Assembly (NCBI GenBank): GCA_035041965.1 | Contig: JAPYMA010000559.1 | Location: 1-64,000 of the forward strand | From: Anisakis pegreffii | Lineage: Eukaryota > Nematoda > Chromadorea > Rhabditida > Anisakidae | Direction of reading: 5' to 3' | DNA length: 64,000 nucleotides | Shown: positions 12,901 through 25,200 of the stretch, piece by piece | How positions within the stretch are numbered: position 1 is the stretch's first letter | How the letters are laid out: each line of letters opens with the position of its first letter | Position numbers and translations under genes: made by a program | The notes under the pieces: generated by a model | What the model was told of the DNA's origin: nothing | Seen by the model: only the letters and a program-made list of their open reading frames with translations | Databases searched by the model: none

Positions 12901-15900
12901 TGAGAACAGTTTCGTGTCATTTAGATTATAGTTGACGATCACTTTAAGAAATTATGTTTAGCAATCGTCTTTCAGGAATCGCTATTTTACTCCACGTTTC
13001 GCATAATTTTGCAACGTTTTCACAAAATTTAATTTATGAATTTCAGTAGAATCGCAACTAGTAGAGTTTCAACGATTGATCAGTGATTTACAATTGGGCA
13101 TTCATGTGAATGTTGTTCGATGGACTGTTCTAAGGATATTTTGGGCTGGATACTCAGAAGCAATGCTTCACCAGACAAGAAACAAATTCGATCAAGTCAA
13201 AAAATTTGACTCACTTCGATGACTCTTCAATTAGAGCAACCGCAAGTCGTATTCGTGCACGTACAACCACCAATATGATAAGCACAATGAGAAAAAGCAC
13301 ACTAAGGATAATAGCTGAAAATTTTTCCTGTCGGATCATTAGGCGAAGACTGCAGATCATAAGCGATCAGTGCCAAGTTTTGTACATTCTCGCGTACAAA
13401 TAATATGTGGTACTACGGCAAAGCTTTCAGTTCTCTGATAAATTCACTCTGATGAGAATTTCTCTGAATTTGAAGTGTTGATGTTCATGAATTTAACTCG
13501 AATATTTAAAGATCATTGCCTGCAATCTCAAAAATACCAAGCTGACTTCAACAATGATAAAATTCCATATCTTTCTCAAATAGCACATTCAGTTTCTATT
13601 CGGCAATCATGACTGTTAATGAGGATATTCAGTTTAAGTTAACAACGAAACACACACCAATAATCATCCATGTAGTGGGCATTTCAAAATATGCTCCAAT
13701 GTCAGGCTGAAATGAATAGTCTGTTATCGCGCCAGCATCAAACAATATCTTGTAACGATACCAACAGTATCCAGAACCTAAAATTGAGACTTCAATTGAA
13801 CAAAACTTCAGCAGATTCTTGAAAATTCATCCATCATCATTCCGGACACAGGTTTTAAAATTCAAATTCGCATTATCTCGTAGCATATCGCTTCTATATG
13901 GATTTGATTCGCATATTCTATTTGAAGATAAAATATTCCGTTATCAGACAGTTAAGAGTTTCAAAGAAGCTTCAAAGTACTTGGCTGTTTCCCGCAACAT
14001 CTGCAAAGAATGTTGTCATTTCAAACTGTTCAGGTTGATGAATGCCTGACGATTTGTAAGGAAAATGAACCGATAGCACAATCTCACCGGCACCGAGGAT
14101 CGCAACGATCAGAAGAATGGATACCCAAACTACGTATCTGCCCAAAAGTCGCATTCCAATCACCCAAACGAGTGCCACTAAAGCGGTGATGACGAAAAAT
14201 GCGAGAATTTGCCACCATGTGGCACTCATATCGAAAGCGATCTTCTCCAGCATTGTTTTTTGATCCATATATGCACCCAAAATCCTGCAAATATTTCGCT
14301 ACACTTTATATGTGATTACGAATTTCAGTGCTGCCCAAAACGCTGTTATCACTATATTAATGTTTCTCAAAATGCAGGAGAACTGTAACGTAGAGGTGAA
14401 GCATCAATGAATCAAAAGCAGTTCAAAGCGTTGTTGATTCAAGCGTAAACTCAGTGTCCAAAATTGGGATACTCCAGAGATGAAATAAGAATTCTGATAG
14501 TTCTCAATAACATGAACTTATGATAAATGCTAAAGAAAATGAAATGTTAGCACTTTGCATTCACAAATGAAATTTGGAGAAAAATTTCTCCAGTGCGGTG
14601 GTTCTCACGTTCGGGTGCTCTACTACCCCTTTTGATGATCTGTCTGGCCACCATTACCTCTCCCCCCCCCCTATTAAATATGCAAATCGCACATATTGTG
14701 TTCAGATGACCGCTACGTTCAATCTTATTAGCGCATCCATGATGGTAATCGAGATCATTGGGCCTTCTCTTAGAGCATTGTTCAGTATTGCAGTCGATTA
14801 TGATTGCATGAAAAGCTATTGTCTATGACACTTCAAACTGTTTTGCATGGATTCTCATTCTTTTCAGACGTGTTGTATTCGCTCTCATAGCTATCACATG
14901 CGAATATCGTTCTATTGATTTGTTTTTATCATTCACTTCATCTCAATTTCATTTCACAGTTCAACTCAACTTCTCATTCTGTAGCATATACTATTTACTG
15001 GATACATTGACGAGTGTTGACAGCCGAAATCAACAACAAAGCAAATGAATTGAATTGCTGAATAGCATTCGACAATTAAATGGTTAATTATAGAGTGTAT
15101 CTGATAGAATGAGAATTTGACTTTCATTGCTGAGTGAAATGAATGAGAAATTAGTAGAAGAGAATACTTTTGGTGATAAAAGTTATGAGAGCGATTACAA
15201 CAGTTCGGAAAAGAATGAAAACCCTGTTAAAACGAATGAAAACCTTGTTAGGCCAGGACGAGCTATTGAGACTCAGAAAATATGAGAATGAAAAGTGTTG
15301 CCATCAACTAACCGCATTTACATATCCAAGTTAAAAAACACCATCATAATGGCGTTTTATCATAACACAACAACTGCACCAAACACTAATTTCCCGACCC
15401 CCGCCATTACCCCTTGACATCTCCTAATTACTCAAAATGGGTAGTTTCATCCTCCACGAGAACCACTGTTCCAGTGGGATGAGGTGTGCCAACATGCTAC
15501 TAACCGTGAGGTGTTTGCGATCTTCTTATCGCTCGGAAGAAGCCCATTCCCATCGCCGTACACCGAAATCAAGCGATCCAACGATGAATTCGCGGCTTGT
15601 AGTTGATTGATTGCACTGCCCAAATTCAAAATCGCTTGTGGTATACAACGACCCAGTACTGAAACGAATTATTGTCAACAGCATCGACTCACCATCGAAG
15701 ATTATGATTTCTTTGATTTTCTATTGATACCTTCGATTGAAACGGTCAATTTTGCGTGTAACCGTATGAATGTCATCAAGGAACTTTCATGGGTTTCAGA
15801 TGGGTGTATCATTCAATCTAAGCACTTAATGTGCCGTAGGGATGAACTGGAACCCCAATAAGACGAGTATTCGATAATTTTCAAGTGTGCATATCCATTT

Positions 15901-18900
15901 CCCAGTAAGGCTCAATTTTACTGACCACTGAGATTTAGGAATTCCCTGGCATTGTGCTGGAGTTCAACATTAGACAAAGCAAGAATCGTTTGGGTCCTTT
16001 CATTTTTTGATCAAATTCTCATCGATCAATCAGTGGTGAAAGTGTTATGGTTCACTCAATTTCATTCGGTTATTCGCTGGTAATCTTCCGGTATTTTTGG
16101 TCAGTTTGAACGCATTTTCGGCAAAGATTGTAGTTCAGAACCACACCATGGAGAGAAGACAAAACAATTAGAATTCACTGAATTTTTCATTCAGAAACGG
16201 CAACAACAACAACAACGAACCGGCCGCTGATGGGACTGTATATGGTGCACACACTCCTTGCTTGACCAACTCGTGGAGTTCGTTAAAATTAGTGATAGTT
16301 GCTTTGTAGTGTTCATCGTCGCAGATAACGTTCTCTCGAACTTCCTTCTCAAACTTGGGACCCGACGGTACAGCTTGCAATTGCAAATACGTGAACGTTT
16401 TATTTGGGCACTTCGAAACACAAACCTATCAACATTTCAATGTGATCACCTGCTCTGATGATAAGCAATACGATTTTTTGATGAATTCTCGCATATTGTT
16501 TATTACCAACTCGTGTTATGCGATTCCACCTAACATCTCACTTTCATTGAGAGATCTACCATTTCAAAAGCTCCAGTGTTTCAATTTTACAATTAGTATT
16601 TTATATTCACTACCAATACAGTTGAAGTGATCGGTTCACTTGGCTAGTTTGTGCATGATCAGTTGTCATTTTGCAAACAATCTTAAGTGGTTGAATCGTT
16701 GCCTCATCAACTTCTGTCTCCCATTCAACACCAATAATAGGAAAATAATTTGGAAGATTTCTTGAAACTTAATTTCTTGCTTTAATATTGTAATGACTGC
16801 CTTTCACCTTTTCACAGTTACTTAGCGATTCATCTTTGATGGAAGATTCGCCGGAAAATGTGGAACAGACCGCGACAAGTTGCTAGAGTTGGACTTTAGC
16901 AATCTTGAGTGCTGATTGAAAAACAATTACACTTGGGCACTTACCTTTCCAGTTTGACATCCAGCGAAAACAGTGGCATACGATAAACATTTTGTGATAT
17001 CATAGTAGAGCAAATATGGTTTTGATCTGAAATTAAAAACATGATTTCGATGATATGGCAGCTGATAGCATTGAGAAGATTGAAAATGCTGTAAGCAGCT
17101 GCGTAAGATTTTCAACATCTGCATATTGGACAGTGCGATTTAAAGCTAAACTCATAGTCAGCTACAAATAAAGTCCTTCAGAGACTATTTACGAATGCAA
17201 AACTAGCAAATGTAATTTGACTGACGAAAACTCTGAACCAAAATTTTTTCAATTGAGTTTTCAACATCATAATTTTTCCTTGGAAATGAATATCACAAAT
17301 GTTGAATATTTTCAGTGCTGGTAAATTTCAATTATTTGCATCGTCCAATTGTAACTGACCGCAAGTCGTAGAAGCCTTTTCGTTCGACACCACATAATGC
17401 ACCGTTCGAGTTGGTCGGATGAAGCAAATGTTCCGGTTTACCCCATAAGAAACCTGAAATATAGCAAAATATTCGAGAATGTCCGAATCGAGCGCATAAC
17501 GCCGAATAATTCCGTTGTTTTTTTTTTCAAAATTCTGCTCTAAGAGATTGGTGGAATTACTCTTAATGTTGTCACTCCTTTTTTATCATTGTAATATCAG
17601 TTAGAATATCAACAGTATTCGCATTCATTAAGATTGTGTCTGTTATGAGTAGTTCAGTTGTTTTTTTCAGATGACTTTTGAACAAATCAACAATTGATGA
17701 AAACCGATTGATCAATTATGTTAGATCAACAACCGTTCAAGATTTCATCCTCAATCGTTCTGAAGATTTTTTCCCCCAAAAAATCATCGTTATTTCAAGT
17801 GAAAGGCACCAAAAATTTTATTCTATGTGACGACTTTTCTAACAATAAGTTGTTTTTTTTTTTGCAAAATCAAGTTCATATTCTTCAAAAGAACAGCACT
17901 TGACAACGAAAAGGCAAATTCCTTCGTCGTTTTCCAGTCTTCTTATTTAGAGATGATTCTCTCTCAGAGGATGTTTTGAATGCGAGTGAAAAAACATCAA
18001 GTATCGTGCTGGGCGAATAGCATGAAAGCTTGATTCATTGAACAATGTTTGTGATTCATCAAATGACATCTGATGATTTTGAGAATAATTGAGCGTGTCA
18101 TATTTGAACACTCATTAATCTCACTCCTAACAATGACCGCATATAATCCGATCAATTAAATTTTGTGCAATTTCGTGCATGAGGAACAAAATCAGTTCAA
18201 TTCGTCCCATTTGATTGCTCGTTCTAGTTCGACAACTCAATTTCGACTGCTTGCTCAACACCTATATCACAGCGTAAATGAAATTAAATGATTCAAAAGC
18301 TCGTCTATAAAGCCTTCGGAAGGGGAAATTTGGATGAGATAAAGCTGAGAAAAGTCCCGCTGACAATAAGCTATACTAATCTCGAAACTTGAGTAGTTTC
18401 GCTTTTTCTGAAGAATCAAAAACATTATGAGAAATACTACTCCAATGCCACACAATAATCTCACCTTGAAATGTCAAGAGATTTGCTCAATTTAGCGATC
18501 AAAATTTTTTGCAGCACAATAAAATTGAAATAATTCTATGCAACTTACCAAAAGCAGCCACCACTAGCCATGCAACGACGAACACAACGAAGATGAAGCA
18601 GCAGAGCACATCCGTACAGTGCCTACGAGATTGCATCATTGGATGTAGGAATTTTTTTCGAATTCTTACAGAATCCATCTCAGCAGCGTTGTTGCCTCTC
18701 TTGTGATGACTTCGAGTATCATCACTTTTACCGAATGATGATTTTGGGGTTTTAACGTCAAAACGTGCTGCATGACGTCCAACCAGCACCTTACCACGTG
18801 GGGGTAGCGGCGGTGGGAAGGCGGCTGTAGAAGCAGCACTACCAAAGGAATCCCGACTTGTCGCTGTATTTATTGTTTCTGGGGGCGTTTCATTCGGGGT

Positions 18901-19212
18901 CAACGGATTGTAAGGTGGAGGTGGTGAGCAGAACTCATTATGTTCATGATAAGGGAGATGCGATTGATGAATGTGACGACGATCACGAGAGGTTATCGGG
19001 GCTAGATGTGGGCCTGGATAGAGTCTCGAACTTATGGGATGATCAAATGATGGCGCTGACGGGGATGGAAGTGGAAATCGCGGTCCGGAATGAAACGGCA
19101 ATCTCACAGGACTGGAGTTAGGGGGTGGCAGTGATTCCAGAGATTTGAGGGCAATTGATGTGAACGGTCCTTTGGTTGGGACGATTTTATTGCTTTGCTT
19201 TGCCTTACCCAT
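9929..19212 (-). CDS. chtl-1: Choline transporter-like protein (SLC44/CTL family)
   Basis: A multi-pass membrane protein of the family that moves choline for phospholipid synthesis. Fourteen exons (minus): 19212-18549, 17453-17360, 17026-16945, 16425-16221, 15658-15505, 14284-14088, 13777-13658, 13314-13215, 12701-12497, 12258-12041, 11737-11609, 11155-10911, 10568-10395, 10038-9929. The total is 2697 nt, 898 aa, with every phase consistent. Family landmarks in order: CTDVLCC plus TM1 (about 200-221), HPTNSNGALCG, SKPYLLYYDI, VCVSKCPNKTF, VLGRCIP, SATWWQILAFF, SGYCWYRY, RARIRLAVALIEESSKAIGS, AFASYYWAFNKP, YHLGTIAFGSLILAIVKFFR, AVLDKVTDFLLFLGK, ADSFFDVYEMAV and the C-terminal GTPDKPYYMSKELQRILGK. 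The first about 195 residues are an unusual proline/serine-rich cytosolic extension, absent from the roughly 650-aa standard CTLs. The exon 4 donor is the weak GTTCGT. Intron 5 holds a foldback repeat. Orthology to chtl-1 is likely, but the family has several members. Confidence 0.94.
14601..15270. mobile_element. Foldback (MITE-like) element, copy A, in chtl-1 intron 5
   Basis: About 670 bp matching the inverted segment 27643-28305 from end to end. It starts with 'gttctcacgttcgggt' and ends near 'aggccaggacgagct'. Inside, 'attctcattcttttcagacg' (14851) pairs with the complement of 'cagttcggaaaagaatgaaa' (15201), so the core is an imperfect palindrome. It has no transposase frame, which fits a non-autonomous DNA transposon. 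Target duplications were not resolved. Confidence 0.7.
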
Positions 19213-22200
19213 GCCTTTTCGAGTGCCTCTCCTGTTCTACGCTCAGCATTTGGTTTCGTTTCGTTTGAATGAATGCTGCAACAATTTCTCTGAGATATGA
19301 ATTCGGTTTTGAATAGTACCGAGCAGATCAGGTGCTTAAGTAGCGTTTGGAAGAGATGAACAACACTGCGGTGAAGGGTAAGATGATGTGCACAACAGAT
19401 GGAATCGTGAGTACTTGGTCAATAAATGAAATACTGTATAATCCATCAAAATGTTAATTTCAGCAAGCATATCAGAATACTTGTGAATACAACGACCAAA
19501 CCACTCAAGAACTCTTTCGAATGAATCGAGCAATTTCACACACGGTTATCACCTAATTCAATTAATCGCAATGAACCTATCCACTGCACTTTATACGAAT
19601 CAACAATCAAATCCTTGAAAATGACAAAACAACATTCACAAACTGCATAATGACAGCTATGAAATGAATTTAAAGTGTCTCAATGAATACAGCATAAATG
19701 CACGCAGAAAATCTCTGAAATCGTTTCGGATTTGGCAAATAAATTGAGAATATGGCTAATTATGATAACGAAAAAACACTCAAAGAATATTTTTCGTCTC
19801 AATTAACAAATCGTTGTTTTTTCACGTTGGTCACTGCTAATCTAGTTGAGCGTAGATTGAAGTTGATTGGAGAATTTTATTGGAGTGACGATGAGGCGAG
19901 GCAATGACACAAAGTGTGCCGTGAAAAACAATAGAATTTTATGCGCATGAGAAATTTCGATTTCGTTTTCACATCAATTGTTGTTAACAATGTGACATCA
20001 AATTAATCATTTCTGTCAACGGAAAGCAATTTCATTTTCACTGAGAGAGTGAACGCACATTCAGAGAAACTATCAATCCGAATCTATTGCTACTGAAACT
20101 TCTATTGGAGGCCATAAAATAGGGGAAAAAAATTTCGGAAACAACCAAAATCGTTGTGAACCGAAGCAATTCGATAGGTGATCAATTAAGACAGGAAAAA
20201 CCGGACTAATTTAATAGCTAAATTCACTGATCAAGTTACGATGATTTGATCTCTCCGTGTTCTCTCTTCCTTTTCATTCGAATCTCACATTCGCTTCCTT
20301 TTGATTGATGAAATTCCCAGAAGTTCTTGTTTCAGGAAATACTTTCTCAACCAGGAATACTCTCACGGATATAAACTTTACTTCATTATGCGATACGATA
20401 GATTCAAATCATAATCACTGTGAAATTCTATCAGAACAATAACCACAGGGATGTTCATCAAAAAATAACGAAACAAATACCGAAATACAAGGTGACAAGG
20501 TGACATGTTGTCATAAATGAACAACGGCTCATCAATGGTATCAATTGCCGTGTCAAAAAAAGTTATTCTTTTTCATGTAATCATGAAATAAACGTCATTT
20601 TCCGATGGATGTTTCCAACAGCAATAATATCGCAGCGTGTCTGATCGATGCATGGATGAATGCATTATTCTATCGCAAAATCCAAAATCATTAAAATGTA
20701 CTCACTCACGTTTTTCTTTGTACCAGTCAAATCGATTCTAAAGCGTTTCGCATCTTTGATTGGATGTGATGATATTTGGTTCATCGAATTCGCTCATTTT
20801 TATCAATAACCGGTTATAAATAGTATATTTGTTGTTATATTCTTGGTTAATACTTACATCATTCATTAAAATTAAAGTCATTATTACTGTCGTTTTTCGT
20901 TGTTGTTCTCCGGTTGAGCGCAAAATTTCGTATGTTCTAACAATAAGAAAGTTCTTCACATTCATTTCGTTTTTCATTTGCATTGCATTTGTGAAATTTT
21001 TCAAAACCTTTTTGCTTTTAAATGCTATTCAAGCGTTATTCAATGCATTTGTATATGAGCTACGTAATTCAGTGCACGAGTTTGAAACGAAACAACCTCA
21101 CTGACAGAGTAATACTTTAGTGTTAGTCAACGATGCGTAATGATATTCACAGTAATAACGTGTTGGTCAATAATATTCATAGTTACGAGGAAGCAGTTAC
21201 CAAATATAAATAGACATGTTAGTCAACGATGCGTAATGATATTCATAGTTATAACGAGGAAACACTCAATAGTTACCAAATATTAGCAATGGTGAAATCA
21301 TTAACTCATTATGACACTTACAAATACAAATGCAATCATCACTTGAGTTGTTGTGATCTATTCGTAACAAAAATAGTATGAAGCTGATTAAACCTTGAAT
21401 GAATTATGTATGAATGGTTGTTAAGACCAACATATAGCGTGTTCTGGTAAATAATTCTTCAAAACCGGTGAAGACATTAAAATTTATGAACTTCAATCAA
21501 ATTAAAGTGGCTGACGTCAGGTCTTACAAATAATGTTTTCGATGATCAACAATCACACATTAGTGAACAAGTTGAACTTCGAACACCTACATGTGAAGTT
21601 CAACTGGGAAAGGTGGTGATATTCAATTGGAATTGAATTCACTGCGGGGATTTATGCAACGCAACGAAACCAGTTACGATTCTGATAAATACAAATTACT
21701 GTCCTTATTCAGTGCAGAGTATCCGGCATAAAAGAAAATGGATTGATGAGAAACCGGCAGTACCTAACGCTTATAGCCTGTCCAGTCGTTGGAACAATCG
21801 TATTTCTTTCCAGTTTGAATGGGAATATGAATACAGAGCATCCAAATATTGAGTAATAATAATGACAATAACAAGATCACTTATACCTATATTTACTTAC
21901 CTGTACGATGACTACCTGTACTGTAATAACAACCAATATTATTGAAGAATTTGTTAATAGTGACGAATAAACAGCAGCACCTAAGTGAATGTCGTTACTT
22001 TGATACGATAAATTAGTTACGAAGCGAGGAGGAGGAGTATTTGAGTGAAACTAATTGATTCAACTGAGTACATCGCACGAACTGAACAATGAGTAAAGTA
22101 CTTAACAAAAATGAGGAGAATTTTTGTATGCAAATGCTCTCATGAGAAGTCGTCAGTGCTGTGAACGTTTAAGGGCATATAAGGTGAAGATGTACGTACG

Positions 22201-25200
22201 TACATGCATGGCAATAGATGATGACCTTGAGAAGGCACTCGTACAAACAATCGAAATTTTAGTTGAAATTACGAAATTCACTGCATTATCTGTGAGCAGC
22301 ACGTCCGTCATCGCATGATCCGATGCATCACATCAGTTCTATTTGTACGGTTAATCTGATTCGCACTACGCAAACAAACAACCAGCCATCCAATATATTG
22401 AATATGCACCTCGATTCATCATTCATATAATCGTTGATTTATTCAAATCATTTGTAAATTTCGATAAAAACATTATCCAGATCTCGTGAACGTTTCGTTG
22501 TTTGACTTGTTGCGCATGCAGACTGACAATATCGCTGAATCTGCGTCTGAATCTCTTGAGGATCTTACAGTTGTTTCTGTAACCATATGACTTCATGCGA
22601 CTATAATTCTGGCCTTCATAGCTCAGGTTGATCTAAGCGATCCGTTTCATTGTGCAATGATGATATGATCAGATCAATACGAATAACCGCAGATCACCCG
22701 AAATATCAACGATATCCAAGAATGATTCACTAATATCGTGTAAAGGGATATGCAAAAGTTTGCGATAGAGTAATGGTTTAGTGACACACAAACAGTGTCA
22801 ACATTTGCTCGGTTATGAATTTAAATGAGTGCAGCACAAAATGAGATTACCGTTGTTTGTAAATAGAGATGATAATCAAAGATGACCGCGACTAGTTCAC
22901 AGACCGTCGATTCGTTTAGTGAACTGTGCGGTTGACAGTTGATTAATTGTGAACAGGTGTACTCACTCACACATGAGTATTATTTCAAAAAATGTTTGCT
23001 CAGATGAACTCATCAATCCTATCGCATGCTAGCATAATGTACTAAACTCGATGCAATTCAGCAAAATATTATATTTTTCGAGAATGCAACAGATTCCTGC
23101 ACAATTGTTCCATGACACTGTGAAATACCAGTGAACAAATGATGCCGTTTCATTTTTACAACTGTAATTTGAGACAGCTGCAAGTGCAACCTTCCATAAT
23201 GAGCATTCGTTAAGATTCGTGCATTTGTTTGAGTAACGTATGAGGAATATAGTAACTGCAGGAGAATAACGAGCTGCAACACAGTGAAAATGACAATGAA
23301 AATCATTGCATAGTAGAAATTTTGCTCGCAGAATTGTTTAATAAATTGTCCTTATGAAGAGAGTATATGAAGAAGGTATAGAATCACTTCCAAATGCTGC
23401 AGTTAAGGTGAATAAACAAGTTTAAAACGTGGTCTTGAAGGGTCTAATAAAACGTTGACCACAGTGGATTGGTAGGAGCGAGTTGATCAATCGGTCAAAG
23501 TAAAATTTGATAAGTGACACAAATGCTTCATTGATCATATGGTAGTGATGTGGACATTCACTGATAATGAATAATCATCAGACACAATTCATGAGCGTTT
23601 CAACATTCCGAGATTTGCAATTGAAGTTTTAATTTCACTCTTATAATGTATCGAAGTGGAGAAGCGTGTTGTATTTGTGAATGGGCGACCTCTGAGAGGG
23701 TGCGAAACTTGGGTAAGGCAAAGCCAGCAGCTGGCAGGGGGAAAATTATATTCTTCTCAGCAGTGATTCCGGAATTTGGGTGTAGCCTTTAATGGGTCCA
23801 TCTCAATTAGTGATTTTTTGAGGACAGACAGCATCATAAGTTACGACGCAATTCATTTCACTCACAGCTTTTTTGGACAGTAAAAAACTGGAATTCCTTC
23901 TCTAGACAGCGACTTCCCTCGAAAGCTCATGTTTCCAAACAGAGAAAAATGAAATGAAATCCTAAATTTGTACTTTGCAAACATTTCTTGACATATGAAC
24001 AAATTTCTGATCATTCGATTGAGGTGATAAACGAATTTACCTTTTCCTGGTGAATATATTCTCTGGTGGTGATGCACTAGTGCTTGCTGAAAGTGGTGAA
24101 TATTCAACGAGAAAATTCGGTAAGGACTGATTTTTTGGTACTTGCGTTTTTTTTGAAACTGCCGTTATGTTCAATAAGATCTGTGAACGTCAAAAACGAA
24201 ATTCTTGCGCAATGCTGTTGCAACTTTTCAGGCGAATGCATCAAATGATTATCACTGAACTCGTTAAGCAATCTGAATCCTGTCAACTTACGTCCTCGTG
24301 CTGTATCGACAACGTTTCTCATTTCTTTTGCTCTTCGTTTAGCGAATAAACAGCAGAATCAAGTGCTTTTGCGGTATCACGTTCCATCAGCGGCTTTGAT
24401 TCCTCAACCGATCACTTCAAAATTGAGCAAAAAACTGAAAACTTCCTGATAAAGATGAATTCAATAGAGTATCGGATTTGTGAATAGCGATTTCGCTCAT
24501 GGGCGATTTTTCTATGCATAGCTTATGCATTCCGAGTTGTTGATCTCCGCACGATTCGCCTCTACGATAGCTTGCAAATGGATATTTTGATTACATATAA
24601 GCTCATCTGATGATATCTATGGTCAGTTCGTTGAGTTCACCTTATCCCGACCAAATAATCAGAGCATTGCATCATTTGTTCGCTGAACAGCACATCACTC
24701 GATTATTTTTATCGCAGCTCCTAGAATCCAGCTTCTTTCTATTTAGCTAGAATAATCCCATGAAAGTCGCTTGTGGTTATCATGCATCGAAAATCTCTGC
24801 AATTATCATAATAAGTATATGCGATCGAGTTGCTAAGGGCAGATCAAAACGTACGCTATGATGAGACGAAAATATCACGTTTTATCCAAAATTACTCTCA
24901 TCAAGTTGTACTGATCTTTGAAGCAAATTTATTTGAGTTCCGTTGCAGTGACCATTCAAGTTCCGTTCAGCTCAAGAATTGTTTCTCCAGCCAATTTTGC
25001 ACTCACAGTCAGATTCGAATAGAACTGATTGTCCAGATCGTACCTAATGACAACCGTCATAACGGAAATGCCTCTCACGAGTACAATTCTCATAATGGTA
25101 GAATATCACTCCACACGAGTTTACATGCACGTTAATTTATATTTGGCACGACAACTTGCCTATGTTAAGTTAGTTCGCAAAATTTTTGAAATCAAAACAA

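Noticed and set aside
12552..12920. 122-codon minus frame overlapping chtl-1 exon 9 and intron 8
   Set aside because: It enters exon 9 in the wrong frame, and the conserved CTL sequence continues directly from exon 8 to exon 9 without it.
20829..21104. Hydrophobic plus-strand frame of 91 codons
   Set aside because: Phe/Ile-rich translation of AT-rich DNA, with no conserved motif and no partner exons.
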